Part shown: piece after piece, positions 50,809 to 59,445 of the stretch
Layout: each line of letters starts with the position of its first letter
Position numbering within the stretch: the first letter of the stretch is position 1
NCBI RefSeq assembly: GCF_016881005.1
Contig: NZ_JACOPV010000009.1
Span: 124,001-188,000 of the forward strand
Direction: 5' to 3'
DNA: 64,000 nucleotides
Source: Pseudomonas arcuscaelestis
GTDB taxonomy: Bacteria > Pseudomonadota > Gammaproteobacteria > Pseudomonadales > Pseudomonadaceae
Program-made: the position numbers and the translations under genes
The notes under the pieces: generated by a model
Seen by the model: only the letters and a program-made list of their open reading frames with translations
Database searches by the model: none
Told to the model about the DNA's origin: nothing

Positions 50809-52002
50809 ATGAAAACCACCATATCCAGCGATGCCCTCACCAGAGTATGCAATATCCTTACAGAGGCGCGTAAACCTACCGCTCCGAGGGTGGAGCTGAC
50901 ACGATTTGAGCTCGCTCTCCTAGCAGACGGTGTGGCCACAAACTCGGACATCGGCGATTACCTGATAACGAGCGAATTTCGCGCCTATTCATCGATCGAG
51001 TACTTCTTTGAGGAACTATTCGCGCCACTAGAGATTGCGCAGCAGTTCATCTTCCGGCGCCCTGTTGACCCCCTCGATGAGGTACATGGGACGCAAGGTC
51101 TCAGCGCTGTGGATGCAACTGCTTTCCTCATTGGCTTGCAAGGCTTGGGGCTCCAAGTCGACCCTTCAAGGCTCGTGGAAAAGCTGTCAGATGCTCTGAA
51201 GGACAGGCACTCACTGACGGGCAATGAATTGGAGATAGTGCTGTATGGCAACTATGTGAATCGTCGACGGGTCGTGCTGAAGGCCAGGCCAACGGAGAGT
51301 GGTGGGGCCAAGCGCGAAACAACCCATGAGGACGAGGCAGGTTTCCGGTTCGCTATGCAGTGGGAGGGGGATTCGGTCGTTAAGCTTGAAGTCCTGGGGT
51401 CGCTTTACGAGGTGCCGAAACCTCAGGAGCACGTGAAGTGCGATTACTGCGGTCATGAATACTTGACGAACAACACGGCGGAAGCACGCATTCACCAGGA
51501 CGTTCACACCCGAAGGCAGGAAATGTTTGACCCTGAGCCGGAGCAGCGATTCGCAAGCCACCTGGCTACAGATGTAGGTGGGGAGCGTGTCGATCACAAG
51601 TCGCCGCTATGGATGCATGGTGCTGTACTTGAGCGTGCCTTCGAGTTCAAGCGCGAGTTCCGCTACGATTTCGTGCAGTGGCCTGGATCGTCAGTTACGC
51701 GTGCTGGGGAGGAGTGGGTAGGCTGGCTGTTTGCTGCAGATGCGAAGGGCACGATTGCTGGTGCATGCGCATTTATGAATCGTGATGCTGCTGCGGCCGT
51801 CCCTGATTGGTCCTTACAGTGGGTGTGGTTAGCACCTAAGTTCCGACGGTCAGGCTTCCTCGATGCCCGGTGGGCAGAATTTCTCAAGCTTTATGGCGAC
51901 TTTGATATCGAGCACCCGCTATCAGAGGCGATGCAGGCATTCGTCCGCAAGCACGGGACCGAGAAGCAGAAAGCTGCGTTGCCTGCTGCCGTGCACGAGT
52001 AG
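50809..52002 (+). CDS. ESCO-type C2H2 zinc-finger / GNAT-like acetyltransferase
   Basis: A 397-residue protein. The middle holds CDYCGHEYLTNNTAEARIHQ followed by DVH: the spacing C-x2-C-x14-H-x3-H is identical to the C2H2 finger of ESCO/Eco1 cohesin acetyltransferases. About 75 residues on comes a GNAT-like stretch, LQWVWLAPKFRRSGFLDARW, then a tail in which F-x-I-x-H-P-L-S and FVRKHG resemble the ESCO end. The first 215 residues are unassigned. The ATG at 50809 is preferred over 50755. An acetyltransferase activity is inferred; the acetyl-CoA loop (RRxGx) is only partly kept. Confidence 0.72.
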   Translation: MKTTISSDALTRVCNILTEARKPTAPRVELTRFELALLADGVATNSDIGDYLITSEFRAYSSIEYFFEELFAPLEIAQQFIFRRPVDPLDEVHGTQGLSAVDATAFLIGLQGLGLQVDPSRLVEKLSDALKDRHSLTGNELEIVLYGNYVNRRRVVLKARPTESGGAKRETTHEDEAGFRFAMQWEGDSVVKLEVLGSLYEVPKPQEHVKCDYCGHEYLTNNTAEARIHQDVHTRRQEMFDPEPEQRFASHLATDVGGERVDHKSPLWMHGAVLERAFEFKREFRYDFVQWPGSSVTRAGEEWVGWLFAADAKGTIAGACAFMNRDAAAAVPDWSLQWVWLAPKFRRSGFLDARWAEFLKLYGDFDIEHPLSEAMQAFVRKHGTEKQKAALPAAVHE

Positions 52003-52681
52003 GTAGTAGAGGTGATCGGTCCTGACGCTGCACGGCGTCAGCCCGAGCTCGCCGGATTCACGCGTGAAACGGACACTGAGCGGCTACAGATGTCCGTTTA
52101 GCAAGTATCGATGACCCGGACTCTAAGTAGTGCATTACTCCTGGCGGTCATACCGTCGGGCCATTTTGCGCCGTGGCTACACCGCGCAGGTCCACCCTCT
52201 ACATAGCCCGCCCTGGGCATCGATTCTAATTTTCGCACCCACATTTTGAGATGACATTACTCAGTAGGCAGGTATCCTGCTCCGTGCGTGGGTGCCCTTG
52301 GTTCTAAGAGGGGATTTGTCGCGTGCCGAAAAGGGGGCTGCCGGCCGCACGTTGGGTGTGCTTGTCGTCTTGGTGCTACTCATCCATTTGGGCACAGTCG
52401 AGGCCTTTTCGCTCAGAAGCGGTTAGCGGCGTGGGTCCCGGAGACTGGGTACCTGTTGACCATGCACAGCAGGAAAACCGCAGCTGCTGTAACCGGGATC
52501 GAGTTTTGTTACCCCCAGCTCCCTGACCCTTAGCGGCAAACTTAATTCACCCTATTGCCTTGGAATCCCAACCCCGGAAGTTAAGTTGACGAGCTCGCAC
52601 CTAAGTGGGCACTGATCCATTCCGGCGCATGCTGTTTCAGGTATCGCACCAGAAATCCAACCGCTTACAAGGATCCGTAGG
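52003..52681. other. Long intergenic region with an inverted repeat and small open frames
   Basis: CTGACGC and GCGTCAG at 52022-52041 form a hairpin without T-tract just after the preceding stop. A short frame at 52316-52426 is described separately. I see no RNA gene, no repeat array and no other supported gene. A promoter for the membrane protein at 52682 should lie here. Confidence 0.4.
52316..52426 (+). pseudogene. Possible remnant of a small secreted protein
   Basis: TTG 52316 with GAGGGG just upstream opens 36 codons that read as a signal peptide (RTLGVLVVLVLLIHLGTVEA) and then stop at TAG. A different frame continues from about 52405 to 52526 with VGPGDWVPVDHAQQENRSCC. The two parts may be one gene broken by a frameshift. 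Evidence is only the ribosome site and the hydrophobic pattern. Confidence 0.25.
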
Positions 52682-53950
52682 ATGCTCCTCACACTGCTCG
52701 TCGCCCTCAACGCTGCATGCCTAGTTGGGGGGCTGCTCTTCAACGCCGAGCTGCTCAACTTGGCTGGTGCGGATATTCCGCTAAAGCAGCTGCAGGCGCT
52801 TGAGGTGTACAGCCAACTCCTAGCATCCGCCAGCGTGTGCCTTTTTGGCTGGAGGGTTTGCATATGGGCACACCGTAAATGGGGTGGGGCCCGCTACATT
52901 TGGCTCAGCGTCGCCCTAACATCGGCAATGGCTGCACCAGCCACCTGGTGGGTACAGGGCGAAGTGCCCGACCTCATTGCTGAGAAGTTTCCCACCAGCC
53001 TCCGGGTCTACAGCCTCTACGCTTATGTTGCCAAGAAGGGACTGCTATACGACTCGGTTCAGATACCAGGCCTCCCATATCAGGAGTACCGCGACCAAGG
53101 CGAAGGAAAGGCATTCATTGCCAATCTTGGGGTACTGATGAGTGTGCAGGGGTCATACGTCGAGAAGATTGACGGAAACTTCCCAGCCTTCGCTGCCGCC
53201 GTGTTCAAGGGCTATACGCGGCGCAACGGAGACGCGCTCTATGAGCGGCTGCAGTCTGAGGTGGTGCCGGCAGCCGTCGACATCATCCGTGCATATGGCC
53301 AGCTCGAGGCGCTACGGGCTACCGGGTTGGCGGGTAGCGAGTGGAAGCCCATTCCGTGGCCCAAGGCCAGTGAAGACCTTGGGTTCAAACCAACGGTCGC
53401 TGAGTACGCCCAATCCATCAAGCCCGGTCTGCGCAGTCGCTCCGAGGTCGCTAGAACCACTGAGGTTCAGCACATGGCCAGCGAAGCATTGGGCCCAATC
53501 TATGTGAATGGGATGGACGTCCTTGCCGGCCGCAAGGAGTTCGAAAAATACCTTCCACACATCGCCAGCAACATGGCGTACGACGTGTCTCACACCGACA
53601 TTCGCGGCGAGCAAGGCGTGAATGTGCTCAAAAACATGTGGTTCGTTCCTTGGTCGCTGCTCAGCGGCCTCTTCCTGGGCGCACTCAATGTGGTCGGGCT
53701 GATTCTCTCCGCTGGCGAGCGGAGGGGGTTGATTCGAGGTCGCCGCTGGCTTGTTCGTACCGTTGCCATCGTAACGATCATTGCGGTCCCGCTGGTGGCC
53801 GGGAACGGCCTTGTTCACTCCACCGGCTACAAGACCGCGTTCCGCAGCATTGAGCGGGGCCCGACTGTATTGGCGGGTGTTTTCCATTGGGCGATGACCG
53901 CCGAAGCAATGCTTTACAACCTCACCAAGCCTCTGCTGAAGACAGAGTGA
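52682..53950 (+). CDS. Polytopic membrane protein with large extracytoplasmic domain
   Basis: A 422-residue protein. Three hydrophobic segments lie in the first 95 residues (LLTLLVALNAACLVGGLLF, YSQLLASASVCLFGWRV, YIWLSVALTSAMAAPATWW). A domain of about 220 residues follows, then three C-terminal TM segments (LLSGLFLGALNVVGLILSA, VAIVTIIAVPLVAGNGLV and a final one). No family is recognised. It precedes a lipoprotein and two secreted proteins on the same strand with short gaps, so a single envelope operon is likely. Confidence 0.75.
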   Translation: MLLTLLVALNAACLVGGLLFNAELLNLAGADIPLKQLQALEVYSQLLASASVCLFGWRVCIWAHRKWGGARYIWLSVALTSAMAAPATWWVQGEVPDLIAEKFPTSLRVYSLYAYVAKKGLLYDSVQIPGLPYQEYRDQGEGKAFIANLGVLMSVQGSYVEKIDGNFPAFAAAVFKGYTRRNGDALYERLQSEVVPAAVDIIRAYGQLEALRATGLAGSEWKPIPWPKASEDLGFKPTVAEYAQSIKPGLRSRSEVARTTEVQHMASEALGPIYVNGMDVLAGRKEFEKYLPHIASNMAYDVSHTDIRGEQGVNVLKNMWFVPWSLLSGLFLGALNVVGLILSAGERRGLIRGRRWLVRTVAIVTIIAVPLVAGNGLVHSTGYKTAFRSIERGPTVLAGVFHWAMTAEAMLYNLTKPLLKTE

Positions 53951-53974
53951 CTGTTCATAAAATGGAGTTTCAAC

Positions 53975-54826
53975 GTGCGTAAAAAGTTTGTTGCCTCGAT
54001 CCTGGCGATTGCAATTGCCACCACTACTGGCTGTGCGCAGCTGGGAATCAACAAACAGCAGGCCGGTACCATCATCGGCGGTCTCGCTGGCGCTGCGGTC
54101 GGAGCCACCATGGGCAAGGGCAGCGGAAAGATTGTTGCCGTCCTCATTGCGGGTGGCATTGGTAGCTACCTCGGTAACCGTATCGGCCGCAATCTGGACG
54201 AGAAGGACCAGCAGGCCCTGGTACTGCGTACTCAGGAGTTGCTGAGCCAGCCGGCGGTCACCGGCAGCCCTATTAGCTGGGCCTCTGATCACTCCGGCGC
54301 GACGGCACAAATCAGCCAGGGCAAGGAGTTCACCAAAACCAAGATGGTTGAAGTTAAACATGCGCCTAAGATCCAGGCGGTGCCGTCGATGCGTTTGATC
54401 AACGAGCCCTATGTCACTAAGTCGAGCCTCAATGTACGCGCGGCCCCGGATCAGAAAGCGGACAAGGTGGGTGGACTCCCGGCCAACACGGAGTTCACGG
54501 CTGTTGGTTCGACCGGCAACTGGGTTCTGGTTGGGCGTAAGGGTGTCACTGTTGGCTACGTCCACAAGTCCTATGTTCAGCCGAAAGCACAGGCCGTGGC
54601 CAAGCGCGCCGCACCGGCAGTGAACCTCGACGAGATGGATGTCACCGCGAGGAAAGAAACACAGGCATTCGACCTCGATTCCATTCAGTCGCTCCCAACT
54701 CAACAGATCGCGGCCGAAACGGCCTGCCGGCCGGTCACTGTGAGCCTCAAATCCGCAAGCGGCCAGCCTGAACAAGAGCAGAACACCTTCTGCAAGCAAA
54801 GCAACGGCACCTGGGAACTGATCTAA
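53975..54826 (+). CDS. Glycine-zipper lipoprotein with SH3-like domain
   Basis: A lipoprotein signal (FVASILAIAIATTTGC) is followed by a glycine-zipper 2TM segment (TIIGGLAGAAVGATMGKGSG and IAGGIGSYLGNRIGRNLDE), as in the Rickettsia 17-kDa antigen family. A bacterial SH3 domain follows: VTKSSLNVRAAPDQKADKVG, then FTAVGSTGNWVLVG and VGYVHKSYV. It ends with a Cys-pair tail. It would sit in the outer membrane and bind peptidoglycan. GTG 53975 has GGAG 7 nt upstream. It lies 24 nt after the membrane protein and 8 nt before the next gene. Confidence 0.85.
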   Translation: MRKKFVASILAIAIATTTGCAQLGINKQQAGTIIGGLAGAAVGATMGKGSGKIVAVLIAGGIGSYLGNRIGRNLDEKDQQALVLRTQELLSQPAVTGSPISWASDHSGATAQISQGKEFTKTKMVEVKHAPKIQAVPSMRLINEPYVTKSSLNVRAAPDQKADKVGGLPANTEFTAVGSTGNWVLVGRKGVTVGYVHKSYVQPKAQAVAKRAAPAVNLDEMDVTARKETQAFDLDSIQSLPTQQIAAETACRPVTVSLKSASGQPEQEQNTFCKQSNGTWELI

Positions 54827-54834
54827 GGAACCTC

Positions 54835-56733
54835 ATGAAACAGTGCGCACTCGCGCTGGCTGTGATTGGAGCATTGGGCTTTGTGCCGAATGCTCTCGCA
54901 CACGAGCTGGCATTTTCGAAGAAAGATCAGATCATGGTTGAAGTCCCTGGTACCGCCACCACCTGGTGCAAGCCGGACATTGAACTCACAATTACCCGCC
55001 CGACCTGGGACAATCAACAGATGTTGACCGGGCTCGTTTCCGTTCTCCCGTTTGTTCTCGGGAAAGACTGCCCGGCAGCCAAGGTTACTTGGAATGCTGT
55101 GGATGCAGCAGGCAAGCTGTACGCAAGCGGGTCTGGTCATGCGGCGAACCTCGGAATCGTGACGCTGGCGGAGCCGCCTGCTCCTGCTCCTGCTCCCGCA
55201 GCAACACCACCCGTGACGGCGGTCGCCGATCCAACTCAGACATCGTCGCCAGTTGAGAAGCCAACTGCCGAGACGCCCGCAACCGCGCCTGCTGTTACAG
55301 AGCAAACTGCACCTGCAGAGGTTCCTGAAGTAGCGGCTCCAGCACAGACCGTTGCGACACCGGCTGAAACTTCAGTTTCTGCCCCGGTGCCGGCAGTGGC
55401 AGCTGAGTCGCTACCTGTCTCGGCCCCAGCCCCAGCCCCGGCCGCTCCAGCAGCTGTGGTGGCCGCGCCGACCTCGGACTTCGGCCGGTCCTTGGTGATC
55501 AGTAACCCCCTGCTTACCCAGATCACAGACGGCGCAGGGTGCAAATGGGTCGTCAGCAAGAGCCTCCTCGAGCGGGGTGCTGACAGCCTGTCGTTCAGCG
55601 CCACTCCAGCAATGCCATGCCAGTCGTCAGGCTTCAGCGAGGGTGGGTTCGATAAGCTCTCGTGGAAAATCCAGAACACCTACCGTAGTGATACTTGGGG
55701 CAAGGTCTACGTCCATCCGAGCGGGCTGATGTTCAGCAAGTCCCTGGAAGAAGCTGTGAAGGGGAAGGCTGTATCTTTCTTCTCCCCCGATGCCGCCCAG
55801 GCCCTGTTTTTGCTGGGTGAGCTTCCCGAACGTCAGATGAAGGTTTACTTGGCGTACCAGCGCGCGACCTACCAGGTCCTCGGGCCGTTCAAAGGTGCGC
55901 CGTACTACGTGGTGACCACCTCCGACGAGTCTTTTGCACTGGATCCTGTCCAGTACAAGCAAGCCGCGCTCGAGGTCTTCCAGCTCATTAAGACCACCTC
56001 ACCGACCACGGTGGGCCTGGCCAACTTCTTCGTTTCGCATAATCTGGACGCTCTGTATCCAGTAAGCGGCTGGGGTGACGACCAGAAAACGATTATCCGC
56101 AACCGGATGGGTGAGGAGCGCGGGCAGTTCCACTTCGACGCACTCAACGGCAGGAACTGGGCTCTTGGGCGCGAAAAGGAGCGGGTACAAGAAGAGCGCC
56201 GCCAGATGGAGCGGATGGCATCCCTGCATAGCCGCGTGCTGGCGCGGTATGAGCAGCTCAAGACGAGCCTGAAGGATTACGAAGGTCACGAGAGTGAGGC
56301 GCTTGCCCAGCTCGCAGGCATCCGCGCGCGCTTTACCACCCCGCTTTCCATGATGGACCCGAGCAGCTCGATGCGAGCCAGCCCGATGATGGTTCATGTG
56401 ACCGGTAAGGACGGCGAGTTCTATGAGATCGACTTCCCGGCTAAGGGTCGCCTGCAGTCCGATCATGAGCTCGGGAAGGAGTGGTACATCCTCCCAGCCG
56501 CCAACATGACTCCGGTTGCCCCCCTCGTTAATGGCAAGGCCATTCCGACATTCAAGGTCTATTCGGCCGGTGAGCCCGAGGCCTGCAAACAAGCAAGTTG
56601 CGCGGACCGTGTTTCATTTGGGGCCGTCCTCGGCCGGGAGTTCCCAGATGCGGGCATAGACTCCAGCTGGACCCCTGAGGTGTCTCAGCAGCGCCTGAAC
56701 ACCTGGAACAACGCTTCCGCTCAAATCCAGTAA
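54835..56733 (+). CDS. Large secreted hypothetical protein with Pro/Ala linker
   Basis: A signal peptide (MKQCALALAVIGALGFVPNA) is followed by a beta-rich domain with a Cys pair, a linker of about 110 residues rich in Ala, Pro, Thr and Val, and a 370-residue folded part with a coiled-coil segment (EKERVQEERRQMERMASLHS). No catalytic motif is recognised. AAGGAA precedes the ATG. It is part of the same operon as the lipoprotein and the next gene. It may be an envelope or surface component. Confidence 0.72.
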   Translation: MKQCALALAVIGALGFVPNALAHELAFSKKDQIMVEVPGTATTWCKPDIELTITRPTWDNQQMLTGLVSVLPFVLGKDCPAAKVTWNAVDAAGKLYASGSGHAANLGIVTLAEPPAPAPAPAATPPVTAVADPTQTSSPVEKPTAETPATAPAVTEQTAPAEVPEVAAPAQTVATPAETSVSAPVPAVAAESLPVSAPAPAPAAPAAVVAAPTSDFGRSLVISNPLLTQITDGAGCKWVVSKSLLERGADSLSFSATPAMPCQSSGFSEGGFDKLSWKIQNTYRSDTWGKVYVHPSGLMFSKSLEEAVKGKAVSFFSPDAAQALFLLGELPERQMKVYLAYQRATYQVLGPFKGAPYYVVTTSDESFALDPVQYKQAALEVFQLIKTTSPTTVGLANFFVSHNLDALYPVSGWGDDQKTIIRNRMGEERGQFHFDALNGRNWALGREKERVQEERRQMERMASLHSRVLARYEQLKTSLKDYEGHESEALAQLAGIRARFTTPLSMMDPSSSMRASPMMVHVTGKDGEFYEIDFPAKGRLQSDHELGKEWYILPAANMTPVAPLVNGKAIPTFKVYSAGEPEACKQASCADRVSFGAVLGREFPDAGIDSSWTPEVSQQRLNTWNNASAQIQ

Positions 56734-56742
56734 GGCATCTCG

Positions 56743-57954
56743 ATGAACATTTTAAAGTCCCGAAAGACCCAATGGCTCTGTGCCTTCTCGATGCTGTTGG
56801 TTGCCGGCGCATCGATCGTCATGATCTCCAGCAACAGTGAGAAGAAAGCACAAGCCTACTACGAAGACTTCAAAGAGCGATTCTTCCTCCAGGATGTCCT
56901 CTCTGAAGGCGACATCTCCTACAGCGTGTTCTCCGGCAACCTGACAGTAGAGAACCCTGAGATCCGCCTGGTGGCTGCCCAGACCAACGGAGCTGAGCAA
57001 TTCCTGCGCGGCATTTATGGGCTATTTGCCTCATCACAGGCCGGCACAACTGAAGAGGGTTTGGCTGGCTGGGTGAAATACCAGGTTGGCTCAACAACGG
57101 GCCGTGGCGCTGCTGGCGCCTACATCCATGCTGATGCTCTGAAGCTGAGTCACGACGGTGACAGCAAAAGCGGTGAGATTCGGGTCCAGCTGCTGGGAAT
57201 GGACCAAGCCAATCAATACCTGTCCCACAAAGGCGCGGAGTTGGTCCTTGCATCTGATGTCATCGATGAGATTCAGCCGCGGGCGGAAATTGGCCCGAAC
57301 AACGAGGTCGCTAAGTCGAACTACTCGTGGGGTGCAAACATGGCCGTCCGCTCCCCGGCGACTGGCTCGTTCCTGATCGCCGCTACTGGAGCCTTCGGTA
57401 CCAAGGTCGATCTGGATCTGACCATCAGCCGTTCTGACGACGGAGAAGGCTTCATGAAGTTCGTCGTCACACACCGCAATGACGGGAGTGAGGTAGGGCG
57501 TATCGTTCGCGAAGCACAGTTCGCTGCGCTGCCTGAACTGGATGCATTGCAGGACATGCTGAAGACCTCTCTGACCGCCTTCATCGTTGGTGCCTACAAC
57601 ACGTCCACTGGCCAGGCCATTTTGGCTGATGCCGTGAGTGGTTTTGCGCGCAAGACCAAGGTTGAGTCTTACGACTTGATGTACGAAGGGTTCGGCTCGC
57701 TCAAAAAGCAGTACAGCGAGTTTGAGGACGCTAACCGGAAGCTCCAACTGCCCGCATTCTGTGATCAGACTGGTATGTCGGGCTGGCAGAGTAACTTCGG
57801 TGCCAAGGGTAAGGGTCACAGCGACTCGGAGTGTGAGATCGTGTCCAAGCTGGTTAAGAGTGGCTCCTTCAAGGAAAGCTACACCTTCCAGCCAGAGAAG
57901 ACCCTGTTTGCTTCTCTGTTCGTCAGTACCAGTTATAAGTTGAACTTCAACTGA
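56743..57954 (+). CDS. Signal-anchored hypothetical protein
   Basis: An N-terminal signal anchor (WLCAFSMLLVAGASIVMISS) is followed by a 370-residue domain with repeating beta segments (DISYSVFSGNLTVENPEIRL, MAVRSPATGSFLIAATGAFG). It resembles bacterial proteins with DUF945-like organisation only in general shape, so I leave it unassigned. It starts 9 nt after the previous stop and ends before a hairpin. Confidence 0.68.
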   Translation: MNILKSRKTQWLCAFSMLLVAGASIVMISSNSEKKAQAYYEDFKERFFLQDVLSEGDISYSVFSGNLTVENPEIRLVAAQTNGAEQFLRGIYGLFASSQAGTTEEGLAGWVKYQVGSTTGRGAAGAYIHADALKLSHDGDSKSGEIRVQLLGMDQANQYLSHKGAELVLASDVIDEIQPRAEIGPNNEVAKSNYSWGANMAVRSPATGSFLIAATGAFGTKVDLDLTISRSDDGEGFMKFVVTHRNDGSEVGRIVREAQFAALPELDALQDMLKTSLTAFIVGAYNTSTGQAILADAVSGFARKTKVESYDLMYEGFGSLKKQYSEFEDANRKLQLPAFCDQTGMSGWQSNFGAKGKGHSDSECEIVSKLVKSGSFKESYTFQPEKTLFASLFVSTSYKLNFN

Positions 57955-57971
57955 CAGCGTAGTGAAAGGCT

Positions 57972-57991
57972 GCCCGGCTGATGCCGGGCTT
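57972..57991 (+). terminator. Hairpin after envelope operon
   Basis: GCCCGGC and GCCGGGC form a perfect 7-bp stem around TGAT, followed by TTC only. It lies 18 nt after the signal-anchored protein gene and probably ends the 52682-57954 operon. Confidence 0.6.
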
Positions 57992-58087
57992 CAGCTACGT
58001 CGCTGCTCGAGTGAAAAATCTACTGAACAACCCGTCGCCGAAGATGGGCACCTTCGTTGCGTCTGCTAAATGACAAATGGGAAAGCT

Positions 58088-58774
58088 ATGAACACAAACT
58101 TGATCATGAGTGGCTGGGGACCAGTCATTGTCATCGGAGCAGGAGCTATAGTCTTGTTTACCATGACGGTAGTAGATCTTGCCTTCTTAATCTGGAGTCG
58201 CCGGAAGTTCAGGAAAAACATAATCCAAGCCCTAAAGAAAGGGCCGCCGTCCTGGAGTCAGGTCTGTTGTATTGCAGAGACGGATCATTTAGAGATGAGG
58301 CACTCAGTGTTCATCTTCAAGACCCTTATCCGGGACATTTTGGCAGGCAATCTGAATGGCCTACATAGCGACAATGTTCAAGTGCTTGAAGGCTACCTTG
58401 AGGAGCATCAGAAACAACTGCCATTTGAGGGGCTACCTAACGACACCAGGACTTTGATGGGGCGAGTGCAGACCTTGCTTGGTAACCACGCTGCTGAGTT
58501 GAATCCGCTAGCCAGCCAGATTCGTGAGATGCTCAAAATCAATGAGCCAATCAACCGTCGGCAGCGGTTTTACACGTTTGGGGGGTTCATGTTTGGTATC
58601 GCGGGCATTACTTTCGGTGTCTTCACATTCATATATCCGCCCACATCAGCGCCGGAAGGCGGGGTGCCTAAAAGTTCCGCCGCGATCACCGCTCCAAAGG
58701 TAGGACAGGAAGCTCCAACCCAGGAGAAGCCTATGGTGGTTTGCGCCCCTGGAGTCCCGGTCGCCCTTGAGTAG
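58088..58774 (+). CDS. Two-TM membrane protein
   Basis: About 228 residues. The N-terminal TM is VIVIGAGAIVLFTMTVVDLA and a second one lies near residue 180 (FMFGIAGITFGVFTFIY). A helical cytoplasmic domain of about 130 residues lies between them, and the end is a Pro/Ala-rich tail. GGGAAAG precedes ATG 58088, which is preferred to 58070. No family is recognised. Confidence 0.65.
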   Translation: MNTNLIMSGWGPVIVIGAGAIVLFTMTVVDLAFLIWSRRKFRKNIIQALKKGPPSWSQVCCIAETDHLEMRHSVFIFKTLIRDILAGNLNGLHSDNVQVLEGYLEEHQKQLPFEGLPNDTRTLMGRVQTLLGNHAAELNPLASQIREMLKINEPINRRQRFYTFGGFMFGIAGITFGVFTFIYPPTSAPEGGVPKSSAAITAPKVGQEAPTQEKPMVVCAPGVPVALE

Positions 58775-58870
58775 ATCGTCTAGATGGCGTCCAGGCACTG
58801 CCCTGAGTCAGGGGATGGTGGCACCCCTGACTTTTAGTAAACTGGGCGAAGATGATTAAGGAGCCTTCAA

Positions 58871-59140
58871 ATGGCAAACTCGAACGGCAATCCTAGTTTC
58901 ACTCACACCATCAAGCTGAATGGAAAAATCCTGTTCCATGCCGACGAAGAATCTATCCGGGCTATTTTCACAAACCTTTCTGGGGTCGATTTCAAAGTTA
59001 CGCAGTTCTTTACCTGGAAATCTCATGACGACTACTTGGTAACGATGGGGGAAATGCTGGAGGTGAAGTTTACCCCGGGATCGGTAATGGCCCTCCATCA
59101 ATGCTCTGACGATGCGCAATTGGCCGAGCATAAGTTCTAG
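58871..59140 (+). CDS. Small hypothetical protein
   Basis: An 89-residue soluble protein with alternating beta and helix pattern (HTIKLNGKILFHADEESIRA, then a VDFKVTQFF strand). AAGGAG lies about 8 nt before the ATG. It stands alone between the two-TM gene and the glycerate kinase leader. Not recognised. Confidence 0.55.
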   Translation: MANSNGNPSFTHTIKLNGKILFHADEESIRAIFTNLSGVDFKVTQFFTWKSHDDYLVTMGEMLEVKFTPGSVMALHQCSDDAQLAEHKF

Positions 59141-59445
59141 CGCTGAGCATAGGCGCGTTCAAATTTCCCTCGGCCTCATTCAGCTAAGGGCATCTAGCCC
59201 CATCCCCGTCGTGATTACCCAGGTGCGGCCAGCGAGTGAGCACCTGTAGGCCATGCCGACCTTACGACAGTCGCAGAATTGGGTCATTGCAGGCACACCG
59301 TCCCCGCAGAAGTACCGGTACTGTGGTCTTTGTCAGGTTGCACAAAATAACTCTCCTGCTCTTGTAGATCCGAACAAAGCATTGAGGGTCGGATGCGGCC
59401 ATGCTCAACAAAACAAAAACTGACCGATCGGTCAAGGAGCACTAG
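59141..59445. promoter_or_regulatory. Leader of glycerate kinase gene
   Basis: About 305 bp with no supported gene. The 3' end holds a perfect 14-bp palindrome listed separately. I see no clear hairpin terminator for the small gene upstream, and no certain promoter hexamers. Confidence 0.4.
59421..59434. promoter_or_regulatory. Perfect TetR-type operator palindrome
   Basis: TGACCGATCGGTCA is a perfect 14-bp palindrome of the form bound by many TetR-family repressors. It lies 11 nt before the glycerate kinase ATG and directly abuts the ribosome site AAGGAGC. No TetR gene is visible in the window, so the regulator would act in trans or from outside. Confidence 0.65.

Noticed and set aside
53312..54799. 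495-codon open frame on the minus strand
   Set aside because: It lies antisense to the envelope membrane protein and lipoprotein genes, has no ribosome site and a composition mirroring the plus-strand codon bias.
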